Source: Trissonchulus latispiculum (Eukaryota > Nematoda > Enoplea > Enoplida > Ironidae). Taken from it: DNA of 64,000 nt. Below are positions 12,701-24,720 of the stretch, piece by piece. The DNA lies in the NCBI GenBank assembly GCA_030248195.1, contig JASAND010030883.1, forward strand, positions 1 to 64,000, written 5' to 3'. Both the position numbers and the translations under genes were made by a program. The notes under the pieces are model-generated. The model was not told the DNA's origin, ran no database searches, and saw nothing but the letters and a program-made list of their open reading frames with translations. Positions within the stretch are counted from its first letter, which is position 1, and each line of letters opens with the position of its first letter.

Positions 12701-14113
12701 GCTGCTTTTGCTTCTTGCCTTAGCGCTTATTTTCAAAATTGGCGTTTTAGGCAAGGTCACTCCAGAACCTCCTGAACTCGCCAAGCTCCCACAGAATCCG
12801 GTTTTGGTTGTTTGGCTTGATTTTTTGGCTGCCTCCACCAGTTGGTTTATGCCTCCACCAATCCTGAAAATGTCTGCTAAAACCCGCAAATTGACCGCAG
12901 TTATTGCAGTCTTGGTGTGCTCTTGTATTCTAATGAAATTTACTCGCACTATCTAGTCCGGCAACGGCATAAAGAAAAGGACAAACTTCTTCAATATTTA
13001 AGAAATAAAAATAATTCTGGGTTTTTGTTTCACTTTCGAAAACTTTTGACTTTGAAAACTGAGCCTACAGCCTCGACTAGAGCGTATTCTTTACAGAAAA
13101 GGAGTGCTGTCTTTGTGTTTGCACTCCATTGCGGAGTTGCAAGAGTTTTCTAACCGTTGTTCTTTTGATTTACAACAAAACATACCGCATGGTGTGGAAT
13201 AAAAGTCATTACTGAAGAAAATATAATCACTTAATTTGCATATTGTGCCAGAAGTGTGCAAACTTTTTCATCTCAACCGGAGGGGAAACTGCGATAAATT
13301 GGTGGTAAAATATAAATTTATATAAAGAAAGGGGGGTTCCGTTCTAAAAATTCTTCTGAATATCAAATTGTTAGTAAGCAAGTAATGAACAGTCGGTTGG
13401 AAAATAAGTTGCAATAACAAACAATTCGCGGATGAATAAATTTTGCCAATGCCCCCCTGCACAAAAACGAAAGGATTCACCAGGAGCAGTGATAAGCATA
13501 CTGCTCAATTTTAGTGTTGCTTCAGCGCAGTTCAATTTGCTCCAGTTTCGATAACAGCTATCCCGCCTTTAGGCGGGATAAAAATGGCTTACATGTATTT
13601 TATACTACAAAACCGGGGAAGATATTCCGCTCCAGCGGAATAAAAATCTGCAGAAAGCAGGTTGATGGAAGTCAGAAAAAATAAAGGTGATTCTTGCTGA
13701 CACAAAGAATTGATGAAAGAGAATAACAATACCATTCTAGATCAATACCATCACTATTGTGGACCGCTAGTAGTTAGTCCATCACAAATTGTTGATAGCA
13801 AAAATTAAAGAGTTCTTTATATATTAATACTATATTATATATACATATTTATATATGATGACCCTCCATTAAAAGTTTGTCTCAATTCTAAACGACTGGG
13901 TCGAAACTATATGACTGTGCTAATTACATACATTACATAAAGTTGTGTATGCATGTATTCATGCATGCACTATGCAGGACACAAGACAAGTTAATGGCAG
14001 TTACGTACCGACGGGTCAAATGCTCGCGGTAAAGCTGCAAGTGACAAGGGCGTGAATGTCGCAATAAATAATGGAATAAGGTAATAGTTCAGTTTATCAC
14101 GATTTGTCCTCAT
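3744..14113 (-). CDS. Type IV collagen alpha chain, 5' part (19 exons, 663 codons)
   Basis: Exons, 5' to 3' on the minus strand: 14009-14113, 10553-10612, 9895-10029, 9723-9767, 9474-9536, 9266-9346, 9049-9126, 8771-8833, 8422-8499, 8135-8242, 7445-7498, 6484-6645, 6204-6257, 5953-6046, 5697-5819, 5062-5238, 4652-4861, 4393-4490, 3744-3944. All borders are AG/GT, and phases agree at every junction: phase 0 down to the 5953-6046 exon, phase 1 from its donor to the 4393-4490 exon, then phase 0 again. The product has a signal peptide (1-26), a cysteine-rich 7S-like head (C39, C42, C46, C48) and Gly-X-Y repeats with interruptions. It carries CNGT at 132-135, which recalls the conserved CNGTKG of type IV chains, and a Cys pair near 543/546. 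Type IV chains are usually about 1700 aa, so more than half, including NC1, is outside the window. It is an extracellular basement-membrane network protein. Collagen IV genes often lie head-to-head in pairs; no partner was seen upstream. Confidence 0.9.
4652..4861 (-). CDS. Collagen exon with Cys-x2-Cys interruption
   Basis: A 70-codon exon, the longest seen, with phase 1 borders. It contains [10 protein letters not shown], two cysteines in an interruption that could form a loop or crosslink, comparable to the mid-helix Cys pair of vertebrate alpha1(IV). Confidence 0.85.
5440..5640 (+). repeat. Possible tRNA-derived SINE remnant
   Basis: In a collagen intron, GGGTTCAATCCCGACC at about 5471-5486 resembles a Pol III B box with its T-arm. 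It is followed by about 150 bases of unique-looking body ending in GCCGTCCCAGCC. No complete cloverleaf or direct repeats were found. Confidence 0.3.
6854..7253. mobile_element. 400-bp TIR element with G/C tracts
   Basis: The ends are CTGGCTTTTTCCTA and its inverted copy TAGGAAAAAGCCAG. The 5-bp direct repeat AGCTT flanks them at 6849-6853 and 7254-7258. Inside are long G or C runs and a hairpin (TCCGGCGTCGCCGGA) near 7024-7038. It is non-coding and lies in a collagen intron. Confidence 0.6.
7728..7990. mobile_element. Short palindromic element rich in CTCCTAA
   Basis: The ends CGCGTTGCAATAGATTCTCC and (inverted) CGCGATGCAAAAGATCCTCC are related. The interior alternates TCCTAA and TTAGGA words at least ten times on both strands, so much of it can fold. 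It is non-coding and lies in a collagen intron. Confidence 0.5.
8135..8242 (-). CDS. Collagen exon with long helix interruption
   Basis: A 36-codon exon with a 13-residue non-collagenous interruption ([13 protein letters not shown]) between two Gly-X-Y blocks. Interruptions of this kind give type IV collagen its flexibility. Confidence 0.85.
9474..9536 (-). CDS. Collagen exon with CNGT motif
   Basis: A 21-codon exon ending GADGCNGTD before GTGAGT. A CNGT cysteine interruption in the N-terminal third of the helix is a hallmark of type IV chains and argues against a fibrillar collagen. Confidence 0.85.
10553..10612 (-). CDS. Collagen exon 2: cysteine-rich 7S-like head
   Basis: A 20-codon exon containing [10 protein letters not shown] followed by PGEKGER, bounded by TTTTAG and GTAAGT. 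Clustered cysteines directly before the first Gly-X-Y triplets fit the N-terminal 7S region through which type IV chains crosslink. Confidence 0.85.
10613..14008. other. Collagen intron 1 with insertions
   Basis: This holds the hAT-like element at 11916-12679 and a possible minus-strand SINE remnant near 11345-11405 (complement reads GTGTAGTGGTTAAGACG, an A-box-like word). Two perfect GC hairpins near 13560-13578 and 13624-13645 are each followed by ATAAAAA. A possible small exon near 11010-11030 was rejected because its phase does not fit. Confidence 0.5.
11916..12679. mobile_element. hAT-like non-autonomous element
   Basis: The ends are AGAGATGAGCACGGGCCGG and the inverted CCGACGGACCGAAATGCTCATCT. 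TATTGGC flanks at 11909-11915 and 12681-12687, seven exact bases of a probable 8-bp duplication. The interior is C/G-run rich, with no transposase. A truncated relative is at about 3370-3500. Confidence 0.6.
14009..14113 (-). CDS. Collagen exon 1: start codon and signal peptide
   Basis: ATG is the complement of 14111-14113. The 35 codons begin [20 protein letters not shown] and continue through a small-residue stretch to a likely cleavage near LAA. The donor is GTACGT, phase 0. Linking it to the first helical exon 3.4 kb away is an inference from strand, phase and the need for a secretory leader; no other candidate exon was found between them. Confidence 0.7.
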
Positions 14114-15069
14114 TCTTCGCAATTAAGGTACCGTCAATATGGGCATTTAATTCGTTTTCGGGGGCAAATAGTTCAGTCAGCCCCTCCGTCCAATCTGACA
14201 CAAATCACGTAATCCGAGCAATATCAAAATAGCATCATCAATGAAAATCTTAATACATCCGTATCGGCAAATTTAGAACATAATTATAGCACAATAGGTG
14301 CGCACCAATAGGGGGGCTGAAACTGGAGCTGTATATACTTAGCGTTTAGGGTTTAAACGAAGTTTAGTTTTTTGTGTGAAAATCAATGCAATGGCAAATG
14401 CCAGAAATCTGCACTAGGCAATCGTTTGCAACAAAAACTGCAGCTTTCGTCTTGCTAAATAGAAACCCGCCTTCATAAAAGATGTGTGTGCCAGGGCTGC
14501 TAGCTTCTATCAATCTGTCTCTATGCATATGTAGAAACTAAGTTGTAAAAGCTAGTCATACTTCTAGGAGTGCAAATAAAACTTTTGACCGGACGAAGCT
14601 GGCAAGCAATTACGAAGTTAAAATTTCAGTCTTGAAGGCGGCAGCTGCATATAAGTGAAGACAATATGGGCGGCAGAATTTGAACGTGGGTGAGCTAAAA
14701 ATGCACTTCAACATTGAGTAGCAGGTTTATGAGCGGACAATATGAATATGTCGGTCACCTTTAACAGTTTTACAGCCTCCAGGTGACACTGATCCAAAGA
14801 TAACATCCAAAAGGCTTTTATTCCAAACCAATTTCTCCCTTTTTTGCCCTTCTGTTCAACTAAAGTGCTACTTTATTATTCTATTTAAACACGAATAAGC
14901 AGGTAAGAAAGCACAAAATGAAATTCTGTATTTCAAATTGTATATTTACATATGAAATTTTGCAGGCTATGGAATATAGACTTTGAACAGTACAGATGTT
15001 ACAGTATTTTACTGTAAGGGAAGCAGGCATAGGAAAGATTGATAAGCCTGCAATGGGAGTTCAGCTGAT
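14114..15069. other. Upstream region of the collagen gene; no gene seen
   Basis: The collagen promoter should lie just right of 14113, but no convincing TATA box or initiator stands out. No divergent collagen partner was found. Confidence 0.4.
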
Positions 15070-15390
15070 GGTCCCGTGGTGTAGTGGTTAGCATGTCTGC
15101 TCCGGAGTCAGGGCCGTGGTTCGATCCCCGGCGGGACCAATTCATTACTTTCAATGGTGAGTGAAAAGCTGAACCTCCCTCTTCCCTTCTCTCTTCTAGG
15201 TCCTGGTTTCGTGGGTACGAGGGTACCTGACGCCTCCCGTTCGGGCTTGTCCTTGGTTTCTTCCTGATCCGCCAGCCCTGGTAGAAGCACTACATTACGG
15301 TCTCGTTAAGCAATTTTATCTGTAGAAGGTCGACCGAGGTCTGCAGCGTCGGAGGATCTATGTATCTTGATGATGTGGTCGTTGAATAGT
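15070..15390 (+). repeat. tRNA-headed SINE-like repeat
   Basis: 15070-15139 has a perfect 7-bp acceptor stem (GGTCCCG/CGGGACC), an A-box-like GTGTAGTGGTTAGCATG and a B box GGTTCGATCC. The anticodon and T stems are mismatched, so it is not a working tRNA. The following 250 bases have no coding signal. A related head on the other strand is at 57937-58008. The 3' limit is approximate. Confidence 0.5.
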
Positions 15391-16913
15391 GAAAGCTGGG
15401 AAATAACTATTTTTATTAAATATTATTAAGTTCAGTTTCTACGTGATTAGTGGCGAATAATGACATTATTGATGAATTTTAAATTATAATAGTATGTATG
15501 CTTCATGCTGTGCCAACTTACCATTTTGCATGCATGCATGGAACCAAGATGAAAAAGCAAGCATGACGTCCGTCGTCCTGCTGTGGTAAATATTCCTGTG
15601 AAAATACCGCAATTATAATTTGGTTGAGGATAAAATCAGCAGTTTCCACATCGTTAAATATAACTACATACAGATGTTTGCAGAAAAAGGAATTAAAATG
15701 GTTTCATTTGAAGTGATCCTGCTTAGGATTAGGTCATCCCACAAATTAGGATTTTGTCTTAGCCAATTTTACTCAGCACAGTTACACAATGACAAAATGC
15801 TCAATAAATTATTTCGTTTTGGAAAAGCGAATAGACGCTTAGTGTAATCTGGCCTGACAGTGGTTGTTCAATTCGTCAGTATGGGTTCTGTTTGGTTGCA
15901 GCACAGGAGTACGAAGGAAAACCATCACACGGCTCTCAAAACGTTTGCTATAAGAGAAAAGGAAACGGCTTAGTCATGAATAGGGTTGTTAATTTACATG
16001 TAAAAAAGTAATTAATTTTTATTCCGCCGGAGGCGGAATCTTTGTAATGGGTTGACCCAAATTCAAGGTGCAATTCTAAGTTTGGACTGATCTCTTCCCT
16101 GTGTTCAGCACGTAATCCTAGTAGCGTAAGTTTTTTTGAATGGAGGGTGTGCTGTCAAAAGATTTGTTGGAATAAGTGGAATCTTGTGCGGTATAATTTT
16201 TAAGTTGATTGTGAGTCCTTTAGTTAAGCTTCAATTACTCACCTTTAACTTTTTCATAATGTTTGGCAGAACAAATTGCTTTTTAAACTCGGCAAAAGAT
16301 TTTATTTTGGTCCCCCCCTTGGCAGTTTCGGATTGACATTAAACTAGAAACGGAGCTCTGATTATGCAAATTAGCTGAGCAAGCAAATTTTTATTTCGGG
16401 TTAGCAGCGGGAGCAAGCCGGTTTAAAATGTATGCGGCAGCAGTGTTGTATGAGCTTGTTCATTTTTTATCTGAGCTAATCCTGCCATTTAATGGAAATC
16501 GGTTCTGAAAGTTCTTCCAAATCAGAGGTTTCCTCCAGCCATGCAACTTTTTTGCAAGTGGCAGTGGAGGTGGTTTCTGAGGCTATGAGATGCCAGTTTC
16601 TTCATATCGTTACAGGATACGGCAACCCAGCGGAAAATCGGTCCTTTATCCGAACTGCCGAACTTTATTGGTCACAACCTGACTAACTGATACAGCCTCA
16701 ATCACTCTCACGGCGACTAGCGTTATCCTAAACTTTTTCTTAGGCAGTGATCAAACTTGAACACTAGTACGTAGTGCAATCTACGTATGGGGAGTAGGGA
16801 CTAAACTCAATGGATGCTTTCTATTACAAACATGCATGTAGACTACAGCAGAAACAAACGTTCCAAAGGTCATAAGCATTTGTGAAGTACAAAGAAAAAG
16901 AAACTAAGCTGTG
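15391..16913. other. No gene recognised
   Basis: Short open frames here lack signal peptides, domains or splice support. A perfect hairpin (ATTCCGCC GG AGGCGGAAT) sits at about 16020-16038 after a T run. Confidence 0.45.
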
Positions 16914-16921
16914 CATCAGAG

Positions 16922-18416
16922 CAGTGTTGGACGCGGGCCGAAATTTGCGGCCCGCACCCGCCCCGCAGCCCGCGCTCAGAGTTTTGGACCGCACAGGGCT
17001 GGCCCGCGGCCCGCATCAATAAACTTTGGCTCGCGGCGGCCCGCAATTAAATTTCGGTTATGCAAGCATCATATATAGCATTGAATAATTGCTACTTTCA
17101 TTGATTATTCGTCGTTTTCATAGAAACTGTCATATAAAGCGCAATTGTTGTTTTCAAAATCATTCATATAGCTGCAGTAGTGCGTTTTTCAAATTTTTAT
17201 TGACTTCTAATGTAAGAATTTTGGCCTAGCGACTGTATTATTGTAGCCCCCCACTGCTTTTCAGCTATTTTTTGTGACTTTGAAAATTTCGGTGAATTTT
17301 GGAGTGCCATCCTAAACTACTGGAAAACATTCCCCAGAACGAATTACAGTTACATTTACACAGAGGATATGTCTTAAACTTAGCGGTGGCATGTGTGATT
17401 TGACTGTAGTGCCTGCCTGTGGTGCGACCTGGGGATGACCTGGACTCGGTGGGGAAAAAACTCCATGTGCGAGAAAAGACCCAAATTTCAAGATAAATCT
17501 TTTGTAGCAGCAAAAGGAAAGTTCATGTAATTCTTAGCTCCGTAGGGCTTCCTGGTCATTTCGGTATATAAATTTTACCTTTTATCAATCTTTCTGTGTG
17601 TTGTCCACGTGACCGAAATCAACTAAAATTGAAGCCAAATTTTTAATTTCGTCAAATGGCCAATTGTTCAGTAAGACGGGTCCGGATTGGCTTTAAACCC
17701 AACAAAACGTTTTCTATTTGATAGTGTGCTTAAAGTGCAAAAATTAAGCAAATTTAAAACATTTAAAATTTGCTATGTTTACGTGTTATGAACACACAAA
17801 ATTCTCAATGGTCAAGTCAAAGGAGAAATAGATGTTTAAATACTGTCAGTCTGTAATTTAACTGGTCTGTCTGAAAAGCTGGAATATACCTTTGCTTGTT
17901 TTATGTTGCCAGTAAAATGTTTCCTTGCAAGCAAAACTCGACCTCTTTCCAATTCTGAAATTTGAGAGAACTACTTCGTTTGAAAACGACGCTCTAAAGG
18001 GACGACCAACCAACCAACGCTGATAAATGGATAACTATTAAAAATAGGGTTAAACGGCCTAAGGTGGCAAGAGCAGACAAAGATCGTAAACATTTGTTTT
18101 CAATTTGAACAAATCGAGTTCACCAAGACCAAGCGCCGGTTATTAGCTGCAGAAAATGGTAAATGAGTAATATTCAAAATTATAAGAAAAAGAGAAGTGG
18201 GAAAAGGAAGATATGGCAGACAAAATATATTTCAATGAGGAAAAGTTCCATTATAATGTTAGAATTCGTGAAAAATTCAAACTTTCTTACCCTGTCTTAC
18301 CAAAAATCGGCCCGCGTCGGCCCGCGCGGGCCACTGCGGGTACTAATTTTTGGCCCGCCCCGCCCCGCGGGTACCCACGGGTGCCCGCGTGCACCCCCGG
18401 CCCGCGCCCAACACTG
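16922..18416. mobile_element. hAT-type element, copy A (1495 bp)
   Basis: Termini are CAGTGTTGGACGCGGGCC and, inverted, CAGTGTTGGGCGCGGGCC. The 8-bp flanks are CATCAGAG (16914-16921) and CTTCAGAG (18417-18424), matching at 7 of 8 positions. Subterminal GGCCCGCG repeats are dense at both ends. There is no transposase frame, so the element is non-autonomous. Compared with copy B it has about 360 extra bases near 17645-18005. Confidence 0.85.
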
Positions 18417-18628
18417 CTTCAGAGTTAAAATCGTGTCATCGAGTCTGTTCTAGTTAAATGGACCATGTCACCGGATAAGAAGTTACTTTTTATTCTATTC
18501 TCAAGTCGATATTTTTAAGTGTAGAAATGTGTTTTCTTGAAACATGATAGTTAACATTTACTCATTTTATTTATTTATAGTTTTACTACTGTTTCATCTA
18601 CCGATCTAGCTAATGTTTTATCCAAACT

Positions 18629-19048
18629 CGATGAAACCAAGAGACTATAAAGGATGAGTGAGACACTCGCCCGTCCTTAGTGTTTTAAGCTTGCAATACG
18701 CTCGGCGCATTAGGGCAGAAATCTCGGGGGGGGGCATATATTACTTACCGTTGTTAACCATTTGTTTACGTGCGTTTGAACTAAAACGCATCTGATTAAT
18801 CGTCTACCATTTACCAAATTTACGTGTATAATCGGACACCTTCTGAAATCACGGGGGGTCCCAATTGCACTTACAAGTTTGTAAAAAAATGTCCTGCTTA
18901 TGTATTTACAGATAATATCGCGTATTTGTCTGGTTCAGAAAACCGGCCGGCCGGCTGTTCCTAACTTTCTGTTTCTGAAAAAAGTTAAAATAATAAGGAT
19001 GGCCGAGTGTCACACTCACTCATCTTTTGTAGACTCTTGGTTTCATCG
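18629..19048. mobile_element. MITE with about 40-bp inverted ends
   Basis: The left end CGATGAAACCAAGAGACTAT and its diverged inverted copy at the right end continue into AAGGATGAGTGAG and ACACTCG words on both sides. The interior has no open frame. No clear target duplication was seen. Confidence 0.55.
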
Positions 19049-22019
19049 AATTCTCTAATCCTGTAGCATGGATGGTCAGATAACAGGAATTCTAATTATG
19101 GGTAATCTAGGAGTTTTCACTGCAAAATGAGGTTTTAAGATCTTGGGGAGGAGTCCTCCAGAGGGGGCCCCGAAAACAGTGTCCGATACACCTATTCTAC
19201 AGATGCAGAGTTAAAACTGTAAAGTCGTCTGACACATGCCAATTATGTTTGCGCACAACGGCGGAATTATTCCCCCTTTTAGGGGATACAGGTTTACACC
19301 TGTTTTTAACAGTGTAAAAAAGTGTTAAAACGTGTAATAAAGTGTTAAAAAGTGTAAAAAATGTGTAAAAAAGTTTCGATGTCAAATTCATTTCCTCTGT
19401 ACCACAGTGTAATGGGTGGGTGTGTCTGATGCGTTAATAGTGTGTTTATGAGTATGTGTATTTTTAGAAACGATAGAAATTTTATGTGTGAAATTATTAT
19501 GATGAGATTTGTTCCTAAACTGGTTTTTAATAACGTGTTCTTGTTCAGCCGCTAGGCGGCGCTTCCGAGTAGCAAAACTAGATAGGAACCTTTATCCAAT
19601 GAAAACTTTCCAGGCTTTTCTGAAAAATCAATACTCGCTTCTGATTGGCTAGTTAGGGGGGTGGTCCGATGTAAGAATGAAAAGTAGTCAGTCTTTGAAT
19701 TTTCTTTCACGGAGTCAAGTGGCGTTTTTCTTTACTGCTCACGATACATACTTTCACTGTCCCCCGTTTTTTTCTTTTATATGTTAACTTTTCTTGGGTC
19801 CCTTCGATACTAGTTTACCTAGGTCTTTGTCTAGTTATACTGGTTTGTCTTATATGCAGTCTTGGCCCCCTTCTATTATATTTAACAGTCCCCCGATTTA
19901 GGTCGTTCCGGCCAAATCAGCCCTCCATTATTTATCTTATTTGTGTGCTCTGGATTTTTATGGAAATTATTGGTTGTCATTTCTGTTCTGTACTTTCTGG
20001 AATGGTAAATTAGTAAGGTATGAATTTCGAAGTTTGTTAAGGTGTAAATTGTGTACGCATTTATTGGTTTTAAGAACCTTGTGAATTTCTGCTATTATTT
20101 TTATATCTGTGTAGTTAGGTTTAAAAATTAAAATAAGGTCTCCAACTATTTGTAGAATTAGGCCATAGCATTTACTGTTCGGTAGGCAGTTAGGTAGTTA
20201 GAAATCTGGCAGTCTGAGACTAGGTTGAACGTATTTTTGTGGTGTTGTCTTGTATTTATTTCTGAGTTAGGGTCACTGTTGTTCCAGAGTTTAGGTGAGG
20301 TTGTTGCTACAGGTCGACTGGAACAACATCTCCTCAGGTTCTGTCGTTTCCTTGTGCGCAGTACCCATCCCGTAGTGCTTAGTAGTCAGGTTGCCATCTA
20401 CTAGCATTACAACAGTAATGATTGGGGCGTTGTTCAACTATCAAAAAGGATAAGTTTAAGCATTCGTTGCATGCCAAAGCCACTAAGGCATTTATTTATT
20501 TTGATAATTGACCAAGAATTTTGTTAATTGCTCACAATTCTCCAGAAACTATTCATGTTTTCTTTTTGCATTTAAAAAGTGACGATAGATTTTAAGCAAA
20601 AGAAAAATACAGAAAATGCCATTTACTTATTTGCATTAGTATTACCATTGCAATTTTCACATACTTTTTCTTATTAGTGAGATCGGAAAATCAAAAGCAG
20701 TTTCAAATTATTTAATTTCAGAATTTCAAAAAATTCTATTTCAAGTTTCAAAATTTTCAAATAACGAGAATGTTCGGTTCATAAAAATCTATTAGAGCAT
20801 TGTGTGGTGTTTTAAATTTCAGAAATTATTTTAGCTGTGAAATCTTTGATTCTGAAATACTGTTTCATTATGCCTTAGGATTAATTGAAAATTTATAATT
20901 TTGTTGACTGAGATGTTCACTTATTTAAAGAACCCATCTTGCAGGATTTCTAAATTTTCAATGAAAGGAAACAATCCTCGCAGTAGGTTATATATCTGGC
21001 ACGAGATTCAATATTCAATTGCAACTGACTTACAGTCGGGAACTTATTAATCGTAAATGAATTTACAAAAAATCCTGAACATTGTCCAACCACCGTCTTT
21101 ACTTTTAATGTCATTTTTTACTTGTTGAAATAAAATACAATTAAGGTGATTTTCGCGTACTGAAACAAAATCTTTCTGCAATGTATATACTATATATACT
21201 TGAAACACTATTTTTCACAATCAACGGTCTGTGAGAAAGTGTAAAAAGTGTAAAACATTTGTAAAAAAAGTGTAAAAAATTCAGAAAAGTAGTGTTAAAA
21301 TTATGTAAAAAATCTAGTGTTAAAAAGTGTAAAAAAGTGGTGTTAAAAAGTGTAAAAAACCTGTTAAAAGGTCCGAAATTTTGCTACTGTTAATAACTGT
21401 AAAAATGATTTTTAACATTTTTACTTTTTTACAATTTACAACCCTAGGCATTAATGCTTTTACAACTAAAATTTTCTCAAGTTTTTAGACTTACCCAAAA
21501 TTATCTATTTCAAATAACTATTTTGTGTTGTTACATTACAAGTTGTTGTTTTCTTTGAAAACTTACTATTTACAAAATTGCTGAAAACCGGTTAATTTTT
21601 CCTTGCATAACTAAAGAAGTACATTTACCAAGAAATTATATTTGTCATCCAAAGAGAATATGCACAACTTTGCTTTCGCAAGTGACAGTCAGCTTAGTTA
21701 AGATAAGGCTGGGACTAGTTATGAACTTGAACACTCATTGGGTTTACTGGATTCTGCGGTACAATATATCCAATGTGACAAGCCAAAGGATAATGCAGCA
21801 ATATGAAAAGAGAAGCATCAGTCAACAAAACAGCAACACACAAAACATGTAGGATAATTTATAACTGCGGACAGTACTTACAAGTTATATTAAATATAGA
21901 CAAGTATACAATAAGTACAATATTAAACTTATACAAATAATGAATGGATTTGTCAAAAACCAGTAAAAACCGGTTGCAGTCTAACAGCTCCAAAAGTCAA
22001 CATTCCTTATTTGCATATT
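19049..22019. other. No gene; low-complexity GTGTAAAAA tracts
   Basis: Imperfect tandem copies of GTGTAAAAA/GTGTTAAAA occupy about 19290-19375 and 21235-21440. The rest is AT-rich with no supported exon. Confidence 0.5.
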
Positions 22020-22169
22020 TGTAATGAAGTGATTTAAATTTGGATTTTAATCTCGCTCTGATATAATGCTGTTCCGTCGGGGTCTAACGGATCTGACTTT
22101 GGGGTAACAACCACTTCAGATAACACGGAAGGTCAGCACGTCTACCGAGGTGGTAAACTTAAGCACAAG

Positions 22170-22203
22170 ATCCTTGAAAGGTGGTGTGTCCAAAATCAAG
22201 GAT
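22170..22203 (+). repeat. Hairpin with 18-nt conserved loop (left copy)
   Basis: The stem ATCCTTGA/TCAAGGAT encloses the loop AAGGTGGTGTGTCCAAAA. The right-arm counterpart (38840-38873) has the identical loop on the complementary strand but the stem ATTCTCAG/CTGAGAAT. Four of eight pairs differ, all compensated. Confidence 0.85.
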
Positions 22204-23764
22204 TCCTTGCAGCCGACCTGGATAGGGGTCTTTCTTCGTGAGTCCGTTTGGTATAGGTAGGGGTTCCACTGGAAGTGATCAGCAAGCGGGGTCGACACTT
22301 GCTTTTACAAGATAATGAAATCAGGTCAGTAACAATGAACACTGATTCTCTGTTCTGGATTACCAAATCGAGAACAGGTGATGATGACAGCTGATTCTTT
22401 GTAGGGTCCAAGGGTTCAATTTAAACACTTACCTTTATAGAGGGACTATGAATCCAAATCCGGATCAGGACTGTATATTCTATCAGACAGGTTCAATAGT
22501 AGAACACAACAGAACAGTTTAATAATGATAACTGTAATAATACTAACAGTAATAAGGTTGACAGTACACGAGAATAGCAGTTATTAATATGCGTACCAGA
22601 AATAGGATAAACTACAAACCATAAACCGTATACTATATGAACAATTTGACAAACAGAACAGTTTGCCAGAGTTGCCAGTATCTAAATTACCCAAGTTATT
22701 TATTGTTGTTAGGGACAAGGTTCCTATTGCTAAACTCAACTCTTCTTAGCTAAATGACGAACCAAGAATTAGACCTATTACTAAACTCTATCGTGCAGTT
22801 GCGGTTCCTATATGCTTGTGTTCGTGCTATTTAAATTATGACTCTTTGTCCGTCCTCCTTACCAAGGACAATGTAACACTAATAAAGAAAACTACTGAAC
22901 AATTTAAATTAACTAAATTAAAGAGGTTAGTAGTACAAGGTTCCGGTCTGTGGGTGAGCCCGAAATGCTAGTAACAATAGCACTTTCGGATGCTATTCGG
23001 TCACCTGGGGGGACAATTCAAGGGTCGGTCCGGTTGGGGGATGCCTGGTCCGGTTATGGTGTTAGTAAACAATTTTGTTTAATCTCTTCTTTTGTCTTCT
23101 ATATCAAATCACTACTAATAATCGATGAGGCTTAGGCAAGAGAGGTGGGGATAACAACCCCAATTTCAGTGACGGAGAATTCGAAGATGAAAGCCATTTT
23201 AGAGATGTGACGTTAGGTGTAAAGTTTAGCACAACGAAGTTCAGATTTTCAGTCGGTAACAAGAAAATATTAAAGTTCGCAATTGGTTTTAGGTTCCCAA
23301 GATTGATCCGGTGCAATGCTCGAAATAGTCTCTGCCGTAACGACCCAAGTAAGAATCTGAACAGCTCTTCCTTCAAAATGTACCTTATTCAACTAAACAA
23401 TCCAATCTTATGCAAATCACTGCTTGAGTCCTTCTCCGGACTGATGATCACCAAAGATCCAATAATTATAGGCTATGATATCCGAAATAACTGACTATCC
23501 GTACGTGTGACTTCAGGCAGGACCAAATTCTCACCTCCGCACCTGAATCAAATGGGTTAAAACCCATTAGTACAAATTATAGGTGCGGGATTCGAACCCA
23601 GCAACCATTACTCACGCTTTGGCTTTCTGAGTTCAAAATAAACTTGCACCAGTCGAAACTGTTACGAAAATTCGAGACTTACGCGGAATAACGCAAGTTC
23701 TGAACGGTTTGAGCAAGATTACGTTATTTAAAGTTGATTTCGAGCAAAATATTAGTTTTTGAGG

Positions 23765-23794
23765 CAATTTCTTGCATTCTTGTGCAAGAAATTG
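23765..23794 (+). repeat. 12-bp perfect hairpin
   Basis: CAATTTCTTGCA and TGCAAGAAATTG enclose a 6-base loop. It corresponds to the 13-bp hairpin at 37291-37320 in the other arm. Confidence 0.8.
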
Positions 23795-24469
23795 CACTTT
23801 CAATATAGAATTATAATTTCAACTTGATTTCCCTTTATACGGTCTGCTTCCGTACGATTAGAACCTATTATTTGAAATTGATACACTTTTGGGCCCTTTT
23901 AACAGCAGATAGGAACCCATTCACTAGACCGACTCGAGAGATATTAATTTGGTTAAAGTGATCGGATCTAGGACCTTTGTTTTCCAAGTCCTAGTAAGGA
24001 AGGTAACAACTTCCTATTTTCAACACGTATTGACTAACACGTAGATTTGAGGAATTTGAACGTATTTGAACTTGAGAGTTATTAATTTCACAGTTCCTAA
24101 ATAAGGAAGGTAACAACTTCCTGTTCTTAACGAATATTAGCGAGTTAAAAGAAAGTTACAGCACAATTTCAATGAAACGTCATAATTTAATGTAGAATTT
24201 CTGTTCTTACTAAATTCTACCCAGGGAAGGTAACAACTCCCCATTTTGTAAAATGTTGAATATTGAAAACTAGATAAATTCACAAAATTGGTGAGTTTAG
24301 CCTTTATTAGAAGATGGTTCTGGTGTCCTATTCATAATACTTACGTAACTCATTATTAATCTGTTTATTACAAGTATATCATCAATCACTACCTAGTATT
24401 AGCTAAAATTACCAGGTTGTTAACAGCCGTTATTGCCATTTCGCTACCCTTTGTATAATGGGACCTTTT

Positions 24470-24720
24470 GCAGCGCCACTTTACCTCCTCCACCCCCTAG
24501 CGCCTCCGCGCCTCTCCCTCCACCCCCTAGCACCTCCGCGCCTCAGCGCCTCTCCCTCCTCCACCCCCTAGCGCCTCCGCGCCTCTCCCACCTCCACCCC
24601 CTAGCGCCTCCGCGCCTCTCCCTCCTCCACCCCCTAGCGCCTCCGCGCCTCAGCGCCTCAGCACCTCAGCGCCTCAGCGCCTCCGCGCCTCCTCCACCTC
24701 CTCCACCCCCTAAATCTACA
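24470..24720 (+). repeat. GC-rich minisatellite
   Basis: Imperfect tandem copies of CACCCCCTAGCGCCTCCGCG with interspersed CCTCAG and CTCCCTC units. The apparent Pro/Ala/Leu frame across it is an artefact of the repeat. Confidence 0.75.

Larger units (their letters stand above)
22020..24450 (+). repeat. Left arm of the 17-kb inverted repeat
   Basis: This arm contains hairpins with counterparts in the right arm: 22140-22158, 22170-22203, 23147-23161, 23537-23588 (nested), 23765-23794, and two AGGAAG-GTAACAA-CTTCCT hairpins at 23997-24015 and 24104-24122, with an imperfect third copy near 24223-24241. A Pol III B-box-like GGTTCGAATCC lies in reverse at about 23588-23598. Confidence 0.75.

Noticed and set aside
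15070..15139. Functional tRNA gene
   Set aside because: Acceptor stem is perfect but anticodon and T stems are mismatched and a SINE-like body follows.
16136..16336. Hydrophobic 66-codon frame
   Set aside because: No splice or promoter support, and the composition is explained by AT-rich sequence.
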